Below are positions 47,252 through 56,041 of a stretch of 64,000 nucleotides of DNA, in pieces; position 1 is the first letter of the stretch, and every line of letters starts with the position of its first letter. Source of the stretch: Brachybacterium subflavum. GTDB lineage: Bacteria; Actinomycetota; Actinomycetes; Actinomycetales; Dermabacteraceae. The notes below the pieces were generated by a model. The model did no database searches, had not been told where the DNA came from, and was given only the letters and a program-made list of their open reading frames with translations. The DNA lies in contig NZ_VIGP01000002.1 of NCBI RefSeq assembly GCF_009299795.1, positions 606,898 through 670,897 of the forward strand, given 5' to 3'. Both the position numbers and the translations under genes were made by a program.

Positions 47252-48435
47252 GCACCACCGCCCCGCCTCCCGCGCCCGAGCCCTCCCACCAGGGACCGGA
47301 TCAGACCGTCGACCAGCCGCCGTCGGCCCCTGCCCCCGGCCCCGCCGCGCGCCCGCGCCGCTCCGCCTGGGCCGCGACCCCGCGCGGCGTCGCGCTGATG
47401 GCCGGGCTCGAGCTGCGCCAGAAGGTCCGCTCCGTGCGCTGGTACATCGCGCTCGCGGTGTGGTTCGTGGTGCTCACCGGCACGAGCGCACTGGTGCTGG
47501 GCGCGTTCTGGCTGAACACGCAGGCCTTCGGGGACATGGCCGGGGTCTCCCGGGTCGTCTACTCGCTGATCGTGCTGTTCCTCGTGTTCGCGATGATGCT
47601 CGTGCTGCCCGCGCTGAGCGCGGGCGCGATCAACGGCGAGCGCAGCACCGGGACGCTCGCGATCCTGCAGGTCTCGCTGCTCACGCCCATGGAGATCGCG
47701 CTGGGCAAGCTCGCGGCCGGCTGGGTCACGGGCCTCGCCTTCATCGCCGCCGCGCTGCCCGCCCTGCTGCCCACGGCGCTGATCGGCCAGATCTCCCCGC
47801 TGTACGTGCTGCGCGTGCTCGTGATGATCGCGGCGATCGCCCTGTGCATCACGGCCGTCGGCATCGGGCTGTCCGCGCTCGCCTCGAGGCAGCTGGGCTC
47901 CGTGGTCCTCGCCTATCTGGTGGTGCTGGGAACCACCTTCGTGCTGCCGATCATCTGGGGCGCGAGCTCGGTGCTGCTCGTCCAGCATCGCGAGGTCACC
48001 GTCTACGAGCAGTCCTACGACGCGGAGAACGACCAGGTCGGCCAGTGCGTCCCCCGCCAGCAGCAGCGCGACGTGGTGCGCACGGACATCCCGCTCGTGC
48101 TCATGTGGCCGAACCCGATGGTGCTCGTGGCGGACATGGCGCCGTCGCTCGATCTCGACGCCTCGGGGGAGGATCCCGCGTCGTTCGACCTGCTGAGCAC
48201 GATCTCGCTGGGCATCCGCTACGCCGCCGATCCCACGCATGCCTCGAACTTCAACGAGTGCTACGACGAGGACGCGCCCGGATACCCGACGGATCTGGGC
48301 AGACCGCAGGACCGTCCCGTCTGGCCGATGGGCCTGGGCGTGTGGGTGCTCGCGGGCGCCGGCGGACTCGCCTTCACGGTGCGGCGCCTGGCCACGCCGC
48401 AGCGCCGCATGGGCCGCGGCGAGCGCATCGCCTGA
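47248..48435 (+). CDS. ABC-2 type exporter permease
   Basis: A 395-residue membrane protein with about six helices after a disordered 45-residue N-terminus. GLELRQKVRSVRWYIALAVW starts the first membrane segment, and NGERSTGTLAILQVSLLTPMEIALGK is the conserved loop (in parts: NGERSTGTLAILQVS, LLTPMEIALGK). A 120-residue extracytoplasmic loop with two Cys (QCVPRQQQRD, FNECYDEDAPGYP) lies before the last helix. GTG start with GGAGG 7 nt upstream, coupled to the ATPase. Confidence 0.82.
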   Translation: MSTTAPPPAPEPSHQGPDQTVDQPPSAPAPGPAARPRRSAWAATPRGVALMAGLELRQKVRSVRWYIALAVWFVVLTGTSALVLGAFWLNTQAFGDMAGVSRVVYSLIVLFLVFAMMLVLPALSAGAINGERSTGTLAILQVSLLTPMEIALGKLAAGWVTGLAFIAAALPALLPTALIGQISPLYVLRVLVMIAAIALCITAVGIGLSALASRQLGSVVLAYLVVLGTTFVLPIIWGASSVLLVQHREVTVYEQSYDAENDQVGQCVPRQQQRDVVRTDIPLVLMWPNPMVLVADMAPSLDLDASGEDPASFDLLSTISLGIRYAADPTHASNFNECYDEDAPGYPTDLGRPQDRPVWPMGLGVWVLAGAGGLAFTVRRLATPQRRMGRGERIA

Positions 48436-48480
48436 TCTCGGGTCAGGCGGTCGGGCGGCCAGGTGGCCGGGTGGCCAGGT

Positions 48481-48515
48481 GGTCGGGCGGGCCGACGGGG
48501 CCGACGGGCCCGACC
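48481..48515. terminator. Hairpin between convergent exporter and membrane-protein genes
   Basis: GGTCGGGC (48481-48488) pairs with GCCCGACC (48508-48515) around a 19-nt GC-rich loop in the 104-bp gap between two convergent genes. No T-run. Confidence 0.4.
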
Positions 48516-48539
48516 TCCCTGTCCGGGCCCGGTGTGCGC

Positions 48540-50348
48540 TCAGCGCTCGCGCAGCTCGGTGGTCGACCCCGGGATGGCATGTCCGGGCCCCCGCCCGCCC
48601 CCGCTGGTCGGGCCACCGTCCTCGGCGCCGAAGTCCGGAAGGCCGACGGGTTCGTCGCCCACTCCAGGTGCGCCCGTCGCGCCCGATCCCGTCGACCCCG
48701 CGCCGCCGGTGCCCGCAGCACCACCGGACCCGCCGGACCCGCCGTATCCCGCTTCCCCGTCCGCATCGGGGCCGACGGGCTCGAGCCCGTGCTCGCCGAC
48801 CTCGGCGCGACGGCGGCGACGGATCTCGGCGAGCACCACGGGGTCCTCGGCGCGGTCGGCGCGCGTGCCGAACAGCGGTGCGACCATCGCCCACGGGGTG
48901 CGACGGCGCATGAACGCCCCTGCCCGCCCGTAGACCACATAGCGCAGGTGGCGGCGCATGGCCCAGGTGCCCGCGACGCCGACGAACGGGGCCAGCACGA
49001 GCACGTCGAGCACGAGCCACACCCATCCCACGGCGGTGAGCGCGCCTGCGAGGGCCAGCGCCATGCCCAGCACGACCACCGCGAGCAGCACCACCACTGC
49101 TTGTGCGAGGCCCGTGCGGGTGGCGACGGCGCCCTCCCACGGGTTCACGGCCACCCGGTCCGACCAGGTCGGATGGGTGCGCAGGTCGGTGACGCGCCCG
49201 CGCAGGGAACGGCTGGTGCGGATCGCCGCGAGCGGGGCGAGGCCCAGTCCCAGCGCGGTGAGCGCGCCCAGGGGCACGGAGATCACGAGCAGCTGCCAGG
49301 GCAGCTGCGCGGGGGCCTGCTGCTGCCAGCTGCCGACCGAGCTCATGCGGGAGAAGAGCACGACCACGTCGGTGATCGCGAAGACGATCCACGCGAGTCC
49401 CAGCCCGGCGGGGACCACCCACAGGCACCAGCCGCGCGCCGTCACGCGCAGGGCGCGCAGCACCGGCGCCGGGCCGAACTCCTCGCGGTGCGGCGGGAGG
49501 TGGCGGCGATCCTGTGCGCGCAGGCGGCCGGCGGCCTCGGGGCGCTCCTCGCGCGGCCCGATCATGGCCGTGCGCTCGAGCTCGCCGGGTGAGGGCACGC
49601 CCAGCAGACGGGGCGCGGAGAGCACCCGTCGCAGGATGGCCTGGACGATCATGCACAGGCCGATCCCCAGGGCCAGCGAGCTGAGGGCGCCCGCGCTGAG
49701 CCCGTCCCACTGCAGGGGCGCCTGCACCATCACGGCGAGGACCAGCAGGGTGATCACCGCGTAGGCGGGGGCGATCAGCGGCAGGGCGGCGCGCAGGGAG
49801 ACCGCCCGCTGGAAGGCCCTCTCGTCCAGCAGCTCGCGGGGCCGGATCCTGCCCGCCCATGCCGCGGAGACCGGGAGCAGCAGCAGGGAGAGCGCGCTCG
49901 CCAGCAGGGGCAGGCCGAGGAAGGCGACCAGGAGCCCGCTGCCGCTGAAGCCCATCATCACGGTGGTCTGGCGCAGCGCGGAGGAGTCAGCGATCGCGGC
50001 GAGCAGCGAGAGCAGCCAGAAGGTGGGCGAGGTGCCCAGCACGTAGAGCGCGACCAGGCACAGCCACAGGGGCCAGAGCACGAGGGCCGCCGCCCAGCTG
50101 CGCCGGACCAGGCGCCGCAGCAGGTCGCGCCGGGAGTCCAGGAGGTACTCCTCCGGCAGCACGGATGCGGGGTCGGTGGGCGGCACGCGGCGGGGCTCGG
50201 GCAGGCGCAGCAGGGGCGGGCGACCGCCGGCCGTGGAGGACCAGGAGGCGCTCGGGACGTCAGGGGAGACGGGCGCGGGCCCCGACGCTGGATGCGATGC
50301 AGGCGGGGAGTACGAGGGGTGCGGAGGCTGCGAGGGCGGCTGGGTCAT
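48540..50348 (-). CDS. Large hypothetical multi-pass membrane protein
   Basis: A 602-residue protein I do not recognise. The first 65 residues are Pro/Ser-rich and disordered (starts MTQPPSQPPHPSYSPPASHP). About eight hydrophobic segments follow in pairs (AALVLWPLWLCLVALYVLG, GLLVAFLGLPLLASALSLLL, and others), separated by basic loops such as RTSRSLRGRVTDLRTHPT. The last 100 residues are Gly/Thr/Ala-rich and disordered. It is 10 bp upstream of recR on the same direction with recR transcribed first. Convergent with the ABC-2 exporter; a functional link to it is possible but unsupported. Confidence 0.7.
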   Translation of the reverse strand: MTQPPSQPPHPSYSPPASHPASGPAPVSPDVPSASWSSTAGGRPPLLRLPEPRRVPPTDPASVLPEEYLLDSRRDLLRRLVRRSWAAALVLWPLWLCLVALYVLGTSPTFWLLSLLAAIADSSALRQTTVMMGFSGSGLLVAFLGLPLLASALSLLLLPVSAAWAGRIRPRELLDERAFQRAVSLRAALPLIAPAYAVITLLVLAVMVQAPLQWDGLSAGALSSLALGIGLCMIVQAILRRVLSAPRLLGVPSPGELERTAMIGPREERPEAAGRLRAQDRRHLPPHREEFGPAPVLRALRVTARGWCLWVVPAGLGLAWIVFAITDVVVLFSRMSSVGSWQQQAPAQLPWQLLVISVPLGALTALGLGLAPLAAIRTSRSLRGRVTDLRTHPTWSDRVAVNPWEGAVATRTGLAQAVVVLLAVVVLGMALALAGALTAVGWVWLVLDVLVLAPFVGVAGTWAMRRHLRYVVYGRAGAFMRRRTPWAMVAPLFGTRADRAEDPVVLAEIRRRRRAEVGEHGLEPVGPDADGEAGYGGSGGSGGAAGTGGAGSTGSGATGAPGVGDEPVGLPDFGAEDGGPTSGGGRGPGHAIPGSTTELRER

Positions 50349-50358
50349 CGCTGCGCCC

Positions 50359-50952
50359 TCACACGCTCTGGCGCCCCAGGAAGGCGCGCCCCAGGGTGAG
50401 CTCGTCGGCGTAGTCGAGGTCGCCGCCGACGGGCAGCCCGGAGGCGAGGCGGGTGACGGTGATGTCCATGGAGCCGAGCAGGCGCGAGAGGTAGGCGCTG
50501 GTGGCCTCGCCCTCCACGTTCGGGTCGAGGGCGAGGATGACCTCCTCGGTCTCCCCGCTGCCCAGGCGCTTCATGAGCTCGGCGATGCGCAGGTCGTTGG
50601 GGCCGACGCCGCCGATCGGGTCGATCGCGCCGCCGAGCACGTGGTAGCGGCCCTTGAACTCGCGGATCCGCTCGATGGCGACGATGTCCTTGGACTCCTC
50701 GACCACGCAGATCACGGCGTCGCTGCGGCGCGGGTCGGTGCAGATCCGGCAGCGCTCCTCGGCCGAGACGTTCCCGCAGATCTCGCAGAAGCGCACGGTC
50801 TCCTTGACGCGGATGAGCACGTCGGCGAGCGCGCGCACGGACTGCTCGTCGGCGTCCAGGAGATGGAACGCGATGCGCTGCGCGGATTTGGGACCGATCC
50901 CGGGCAGCTTGCCGAGCTGGTCGATCAGGTCCTGGACGATGCCTTCGTACAC
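50359..50952 (-). CDS. recR: Recombination mediator RecR
   Basis: A 197-residue protein that loads RecA with RecF and RecO. It has the helix-hairpin-helix [20 protein letters not shown], the C4 zinc finger [17 protein letters not shown], the Toprim stretch [15 protein letters not shown] with [16 protein letters not shown], and the C-terminal [20 protein letters not shown]. The GTG start follows TAGAGT by six bases (leaderless). In most bacteria recR sits directly after dnaX and ybaB; here the ybaB gene is absent and a plus-strand gene separates dnaX from recR. Confidence 0.97.
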   Translation of the reverse strand: MYEGIVQDLIDQLGKLPGIGPKSAQRIAFHLLDADEQSVRALADVLIRVKETVRFCEICGNVSAEERCRICTDPRRSDAVICVVEESKDIVAIERIREFKGRYHVLGGAIDPIGGVGPNDLRIAELMKRLGSGETEEVILALDPNVEGEATSAYLSRLLGSMDITVTRLASGLPVGGDLDYADELTLGRAFLGRQSV

Positions 50953-50958
50953 CCTGCC

Positions 50959-50964
50959 ACTCTA
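50959..50964 (-). promoter_or_regulatory. Leaderless -10 box of recR
   Basis: On the minus strand TAGAGT is followed by six bases and the GTG start of recR, so recR has its own promoter even though dnaX lies upstream on the same strand. Confidence 0.5.
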
Positions 50965-51060
50965 GGCGAGGGGGCTGACGTCCCAGGGCATGCGCGCCCG
51001 GCGTTCGCGAGGGGCCGATCACGCGGCTACGGTGGGCGCAGGATCGACGAAGGAGCCGCG

Positions 51061-51579
51061 ATGTCCCTGCCCGCCCCGTACGACGCCGATGCCCCGGTGA
51101 CCGAGCTGCGCATCGCGGAAGCCCCCGCCGTGCGCACCGTGGTGGTCCGCCGCGAGGACTTCCCCGTGTTCAAGCTGCCTCAGCTGATGGACGGCGTGTT
51201 CTCGCATCTCGCGGGCGCTCTCGCGAAGAGCAGGATCCGTCCGACGGGCGCGGCGTTCGCCCTGCACCACCGGTTCCCCGTGGACACGGCCGATCTCGAG
51301 GTCGGCTTCCCCGTCGACGGCGTGCTGGAGAGCCCCCTGGAGCTGCCGAGCGGCTTCACCGCGGAGGCCTCGAGCCTGCCTGCGGGGCGCGTCGCGATGC
51401 TCAGCCATCTGGGCGGCTACGGCGCGCTGGGCGATGCGTGGGGCGCGTTCATGGAGGCGGTCGGCGAGGCGGGCGAGCAGTCGCGCTTCCCGATCTGGGA
51501 GCTCTACGTGTCCAACCCCGCGGAGACGAAGGACCCGTCCACGCTGCGCACGGATCTGTTCTCGCTGCTCGAGGAGTAG
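51061..51579 (+). CDS. GyrI-like/AraC-effector-binding-domain protein
   Basis: A 172-residue protein made of one GyrI-like (SOUL/BRE) small-molecule-binding domain: VTELRIAEAPAVRTVVVRRE, GAAFALHHRFP, DLEVGFPVDGVLE, GRVAMLSHLGGYGALGDAWG and FPIWELYVSNPAETKDPSTL. There is no HTH, so it is a stand-alone binding or sequestering protein, or a multidrug-binding decoy. AAGGAG lies 6 nt before the ATG. It interrupts the usual dnaX-recR neighbourhood in the opposite direction and is convergent with dnaX. Confidence 0.8.
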   Translation: MSLPAPYDADAPVTELRIAEAPAVRTVVVRREDFPVFKLPQLMDGVFSHLAGALAKSRIRPTGAAFALHHRFPVDTADLEVGFPVDGVLESPLELPSGFTAEASSLPAGRVAMLSHLGGYGALGDAWGAFMEAVGEAGEQSRFPIWELYVSNPAETKDPSTLRTDLFSLLEE

Positions 51580-51588
51580 CGCCGGGCC

Positions 51589-54500
51589 TCACCGGGTCTC
51601 GTCGATGATCTCCAGGACCTTGCCGCCCAGCACGGTCTCGGCGATCTCGCGGCCGCTGCGCGTGGCGACCTGCCCGGCGTCCACGTCCTCGTCGTACCAG
51701 GTGGCTCCGCCCGTGGGGTCCTCGTCCTGAGGGTCGGGCTCGGGCGCCGCCTCGGCGGCCGAGCCGCGCCGCTGCACCGGCTGGCTGCGGGAGGCGAGTG
51801 CGGCCTCGCGCGCGAGCGCGGCACCCGTCGAGCGGGTCGCCGGGGCGGGTGCGGCCGAGGACGCCGAGGCCGACGGGGCGGAAGCTGACGGGGCGGAGGC
51901 AGTCGAGGGAGCCTGGGCCGCGGAGGTGGCGGACGCCGCGGAGGTCGCGGATCCGGCGGGAGGGGCGACGGAGGACAGGGCCGACGACCAGTCCGCTTCC
52001 GACGATGCAGAGGGTGCAGACGGTGCCGATGCGCGACCCTCCGGGGGCTCCGCCGACGGCGACGGCGCGGGGACGGGAGCGGGGGCGGAGGCCTCGACGG
52101 CCGCCGGGGCCTGCGCCCCGTCTCCGCTGGCGCTGATGTCGACGCCGCTGCCACCGGCACCCATGTCGTTGCCGCCGCCATCGCTGTCGCCGGTGTCGCC
52201 GCCGCTGCCACCACTCGTGCTGTCGTCCTGTCCGCCGAGGGGCGGGAGGGAGCGGACGGGACGACCGGTCTCGATCGCCTTCTTCAGTGCGGCCTGCCCG
52301 TGGGTGCGCGGGACGTCGCCGGCGAGCGCGTCACGGCCCTCGTCGTGGACCTCGAGCATCTCGCCGGTCGACGCGAGGGGGCTGTCCTCCCCGGCGCCGG
52401 GTGCGGTCGCGTCCTGCACCGGCGCGTCCTGCACGTCGGCACTCCGCTGACCTGGGGAGCCTTCCGGCGGCACAGGCGACGTCCCCGTGGTCCTGGGCGC
52501 AGCGGTCTCGGACGCTGCGGCCCCTGGTGCCGTGGCCCGGCGCGCGGAGGCGGGCCTCGCCACGGGCCGATCGGCCGGGCCGGGGGTGAAGGCGTCCCGC
52601 GGATCCGGCGGGTAGGAGTCCTCGGGTTCGGGTGGGTAGGGGTCGTCGTCGGGCTCCGGCGGGAAGTCGTCCTGCGGCGCCGCGTCTGCCCACGGGGCGG
52701 ATCCGCCGCGGGGCGCCCTGCCGCCGGCTTCGGCGGCGGAGAGGTTCTGCGCCGGGGCCTGGGACGAGGCCTGGGACGAGGACTGAGAAGTGGACTGGGG
52801 GCGCGCGGGGGATGCCTGCGGTCGCGGATCCTGCCGACCGGGGGCCGCAGCGCCGCGAGGAGCGTTCTGCCCCTCGCTCTGCGCGCCCCGGGGAGCCGGG
52901 GCGTCGGGTGCTCCCGATGCTCCCCCGCCGGGTCCGCCGGGTCCGCCGGAGCTGCCCGGTCCGCTGCCGCCACCCGAACCGCCGGCGGGGCCGTCGTCCG
53001 AGGGGTTCTCGTCGAGCACCGCCTCCACGGTGACGTCCTGGTGCATGATCTTCCGCACGGCTCGCGCGAGGTTCTCCGCACCGGTGCCGCGCCCGAAGGC
53101 GCTGAGCAGCCCGCCGGAGCGGAAGGAGATGGTCAGCCTGCCGCCGCTCAAGTCGGCGACGTGCGCGTGCTGGGAGACGAGCGCCCATGAGGGCCGACGG
53201 ATCTGCTGCAGCGCCTCGAGGATCGCCGACCAGTGCTCACGGACCTCCTGCGCACCTCCACCGGATGAGGGCTGAGCCGCCTGGGCGGGCTGCGCCTCGG
53301 AACTGGGTCCGCCGGAGCTGGGCCCGCCGGAACTGGGTCCGTCGGAGCTGGATCCACTGGAGCTGGATGCACTGGAACTGGGCTCGTCGGCGCTCTGGGC
53401 AGGAGCGGAGGGCTGCGTGGGCACGGCCGCGGGCGTCGGGGCGCCAGAACCGGACGCCTCGGCGGGCCGACCGCCTGCCGTCCTGCTCCCGGGGATCGCC
53501 GCGACCGGGCCCCAGTCGTCGTCGGCCGCGGGCGCGGGCTGCTCGACGGTGGCGCCAGCGGACGCGCTGGGCGAGCTCTGCGGCTCCTCCGGCGCCGGCT
53601 CGTTCGGCGCGGCCGAGGGCGCGGTCTGCGCGGATCGTGCGGGCGCCGACTCCTCCGCCGACGGGCGCGAGGCCTCGGGCGCAGCAGCAGGAGCGGGGGC
53701 GGGCGCAGGAGCGGCCGACGCCGCGCTCGCGCCGCGGCTCTGCCCGGAGGCGGAGTGCTGCTGGGCGATCCTGCGGGCCTCGTCGCGGCCGGATCCTGAC
53801 TGTGCCCAGCCGCCCTGTGCGCTGCGGCCCTGCCCCTCACCGGCCTGCGCGTTCCCACCCGCGTTCGGGAGCGCGGCGCGCGCGGCGGCGGCCCCGCTGC
53901 GACCTGCGGGCGCTCCACCGGGAGATCCTGTACCACCAGCGCCCGCACCAGCGGCTCGGGCTCCGCCCGGCGCACCGCCGGGGGCGGCACCGGCGACGGG
54001 AGCCGCGGCGACCTGCTGGCCGCGCAGCAGCAGCCGCGCCGCGAGCAGCTCGAGGTGCAGGCGCGGGCTGGTCGCCCCGGACATGGTGCTGAGCGCCTGG
54101 TTCACGAGGTCGCCGCTCAGCGAGAGATCGGCGACGGGGAACCAGCCGACCTGCTCGCGCATGCGCTCGAGCTCGGCGTCGGGGACCTCGGGCAGCAGCT
54201 CGTGGCCGCGCTCCGGGACGGCCGCGAGCACGATGAGGTCGCGCAGGCGCTCCAGGAGGTCCTCGACGAAGCGGCGCGGCTCGTGGCCGGTCTCCAGGAC
54301 CCGCTCGATGGCCCGGTAGAGGGTCCCGGCGTCGCGCTGGCCGATGGCGGTGATCGCCTCGTCCAGCAGGGAGGTGTCGGTGAAGCCGAGCAGGCTGATC
54401 GCCGTCTCGTAGTCCACGCCGTCCTCGCCGGCGCCGGCCATCAGCTGGTCGAGCACGGACAGGGTGTCGCGTGCGGAGCCGCCGCCCGCGCGCACCACGA

Positions 54501-55116
54501 GCGGCAGCACGCCCTCGCCGACCTGCACGCCCTCGGCGGCGCAGACCTGCTCGAGGTACGGCGTGAGGACCTGCGGCGGGATCAGCCGGAACGGGTAGTG
54601 ATGGGTGCGCGAGCGGATGGTGCCGATGACCTTGTCCGGTTCGGTGGTCGCGAACACGAACTTCACGTGCTCAGGAGGCTCCTCGACGAGCTTCAGCAGC
54701 GCGTTGAATCCCGCCGAGGTGACCATGTGCGCCTCATCGATGATGAAGACCTTGAACCGATCGCGCGCGGGCGCGAAGGTCGCCCGCTCACGCAGCTCGC
54801 GGGCATCGTCCACACCGCCGTGGCTCGCGGCGTCGATCTCGACCACGTCGAGGCTGCCGGGGCCGTTGCGCGCGAGGTCGCGGCACGAGTCGCACTCGCC
54901 GCACGGGGTGTCCGTCGGCCCCTGCTCGCAGTTCAGGCAGCGCGCGAGGATGCGGGCCGATGTCGTCTTGCCGCAGCCGCGCGGACCCGAGAACAGGTAG
55001 GCATGGCCCACCCGGCCGTTGCGCAGGGCGCGCATGAGCGGCACGGTGACGTGGTCCTGGCCGATGACCTCGGCGAAGGACTCAGGGCGGTAGCGACGGT
55101 ACAGAGCGGTGACCAC
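51589..55116 (-). CDS. dnaX: DNA polymerase III subunit gamma/tau
   Basis: A 1175-residue clamp-loader subunit. The N-terminal AAA+ domain is canonical: LYRRYRPESFAEVIGQDHV, Walker A GPRGCGKTT, the C4 zinc knuckle (CLNC, CGEC, C), Walker B FIIDEAHM, and the SRC-like GGSARDTLSVLDQL sensor. After about residue 370 the protein is mostly disordered Ala/Ser/Pro/Gly-rich sequence with repeats (SSGG-PSSGG and others), interrupted by the conserved tau region VREHWSAILEALQQIRRPSW. The length is at the high end for actinobacteria. GTG start with TAGCCT six bases upstream (leaderless). No slippery frameshift site for a separate gamma is evident. Confidence 0.97.
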   Translation of the reverse strand: MVTALYRRYRPESFAEVIGQDHVTVPLMRALRNGRVGHAYLFSGPRGCGKTTSARILARCLNCEQGPTDTPCGECDSCRDLARNGPGSLDVVEIDAASHGGVDDARELRERATFAPARDRFKVFIIDEAHMVTSAGFNALLKLVEEPPEHVKFVFATTEPDKVIGTIRSRTHHYPFRLIPPQVLTPYLEQVCAAEGVQVGEGVLPLVVRAGGGSARDTLSVLDQLMAGAGEDGVDYETAISLLGFTDTSLLDEAITAIGQRDAGTLYRAIERVLETGHEPRRFVEDLLERLRDLIVLAAVPERGHELLPEVPDAELERMREQVGWFPVADLSLSGDLVNQALSTMSGATSPRLHLELLAARLLLRGQQVAAAPVAGAAPGGAPGGARAAGAGAGGTGSPGGAPAGRSGAAAARAALPNAGGNAQAGEGQGRSAQGGWAQSGSGRDEARRIAQQHSASGQSRGASAASAAPAPAPAPAAAPEASRPSAEESAPARSAQTAPSAAPNEPAPEEPQSSPSASAGATVEQPAPAADDDWGPVAAIPGSRTAGGRPAEASGSGAPTPAAVPTQPSAPAQSADEPSSSASSSSGSSSDGPSSGGPSSGGPSSEAQPAQAAQPSSGGGAQEVREHWSAILEALQQIRRPSWALVSQHAHVADLSGGRLTISFRSGGLLSAFGRGTGAENLARAVRKIMHQDVTVEAVLDENPSDDGPAGGSGGGSGPGSSGGPGGPGGGASGAPDAPAPRGAQSEGQNAPRGAAAPGRQDPRPQASPARPQSTSQSSSQASSQAPAQNLSAAEAGGRAPRGGSAPWADAAPQDDFPPEPDDDPYPPEPEDSYPPDPRDAFTPGPADRPVARPASARRATAPGAAASETAAPRTTGTSPVPPEGSPGQRSADVQDAPVQDATAPGAGEDSPLASTGEMLEVHDEGRDALAGDVPRTHGQAALKKAIETGRPVRSLPPLGGQDDSTSGGSGGDTGDSDGGGNDMGAGGSGVDISASGDGAQAPAAVEASAPAPVPAPSPSAEPPEGRASAPSAPSASSEADWSSALSSVAPPAGSATSAASATSAAQAPSTASAPSASAPSASASSAAPAPATRSTGAALAREAALASRSQPVQRRGSAAEAAPEPDPQDEDPTGGATWYDEDVDAGQVATRSGREIAETVLGGKVLEIIDETR
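53300..53389 (-). repeat. 15-bp tandem repeat inside dnaX
   Basis: Six contiguous 15-bp units based on GAACTGGGTCCGCCG encode SSGGP/SSSSS-type pentads of the tau linker. It is frame-neutral. Confidence 0.8.
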
Positions 55117-55122
55117 CCGACA

Positions 55123-55128
55123 AGGCTA
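55123..55128 (-). promoter_or_regulatory. Leaderless -10 box of dnaX
   Basis: TAGCCT on the minus strand is followed by six bases and the GTG start. Confidence 0.5.
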
Positions 55129-55210
55129 ACGGGGCGGTGGGACCCTCGGCGCCGCTGTGCACGAGCGGGGACTGGGGAGGACTCGTGAGGCCCGGCCGTC
55201 GGCCCCTGCG

Positions 55211-55912
55211 CTACGGCAGCAGACCGTCCAGCAGGAGGTCGAGGCCCAGCAGGTAGCGCTCCTCGACGCCACCCTCCGCCATCGTCCCCATCAGGGAGGT
55301 GACGCGCGGGAACGGGTTCTCGCCGCCGCTCTCCAGATGCGCGCGCACGCGCATGGTCCAGGCCTCCATCTCCGGTGCCGTGCGCGTGCGGAAGAGCCAG
55401 TTCTCATAGACATCGGCCGCGGTGTAGAGGAGAAGGCGGTCCACCGCCCACATCGCCCGGCGGGACCCGATCCCCGCGTCGAGCAGCCGTCCCAGCAGCA
55501 CCTCGAGATCCTCGAAGTCGCCGATCCCCGAGGGCACCGCCGCGAAGTCCAGGCGCGCGATGTCCCCGTGCGCGGTGAGCACCCGGTGCATGCGCAGGTA
55601 GTGCTCGCGGAGGTCGGCGCGGAGATCACCCGTGTCGGGCACGGGGCCCACCTCCTCGCTGACCCGGCCGTGGGCGAGGGCCAGCAGGTCCTCCCTGCTG
55701 CGCACGTGCTGGTAGAGGCTCGAGGCCGTCACACCCAGGTCGGAGGCGAGACGGCGCATCGTCACCGCGTCGGTGCCGTCCACGTCGATGATGCGCAGGG
55801 TCACATCGATGATCTGCTCGGCGTCAAGGACGCGCCGCGCCCTGGGCGGACGCGGCGGCCTGGGCGGCGGGCCGGGGGTCCGCGGCGGGAGCGGGAACTG
55901 GCGGCGATCCAT
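55211..55912 (-). CDS. TetR-family regulator of the adjacent MFS exporter
   Basis: A 233-residue repressor. After a Pro/Arg-rich 25-residue tail comes the HTH (AVTMRRLASDLGVTASSLYQH) given as AVTMRRLASDLGV and TASSLYQHVRS, then a long TetR_C-type ligand domain. The gene is divergent from the MFS exporter, with a four-site operator array between them. TAGGCT six bases before the ATG makes a leaderless promoter, and its -35 region overlaps the first operator site, so it probably represses itself as well as the exporter. The ligand is likely a drug or metabolite exported by the pump. Confidence 0.88.
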   Translation of the reverse strand: MDRRQFPLPPRTPGPPPRPPRPPRARRVLDAEQIIDVTLRIIDVDGTDAVTMRRLASDLGVTASSLYQHVRSREDLLALAHGRVSEEVGPVPDTGDLRADLREHYLRMHRVLTAHGDIARLDFAAVPSGIGDFEDLEVLLGRLLDAGIGSRRAMWAVDRLLLYTAADVYENWLFRTRTAPEMEAWTMRVRAHLESGGENPFPRVTSLMGTMAEGGVEERYLLGLDLLLDGLLP

Positions 55913-55918
55913 GGGCCG

Positions 55919-55924
55919 AGCCTA
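55919..55924 (-). promoter_or_regulatory. Leaderless -10 box of the TetR gene
   Basis: On the minus strand TAGGCT is followed by six bases and the ATG. The -35 position (about 55942-55947) lies in the first GAACA operator copy. Confidence 0.5.
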
Positions 55925-55935
55925 CCCCTTGCGCC

Positions 55936-56005
55936 GAACACCGTTCAGGAGTAGAACACTGTTCGTCTTGTCCGAACAGTGTTCGGCCACGGTTGAACAG
56001 CGTTC
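55936..56005. promoter_or_regulatory. Four-site TetR operator array
   Basis: Four 11-bp dyads of the form GAACAnnGTTC: GAACACCGTTC (55936), GAACACTGTTC (55954), GAACAGTGTTC (55974) and GAACAGCGTTC (55995). Starts are 18, 20 and 21 bp apart. The centres are mirror-related: sites 2 and 3 are reverse complements, so the middle pair forms a larger inverted repeat. The array fills the gap between divergent tetR and MFS genes. Confidence 0.8.
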
Positions 56006-56041
56006 CCCGACGGCCGATCCCACCCCTCCCAGGAGCCCCTC

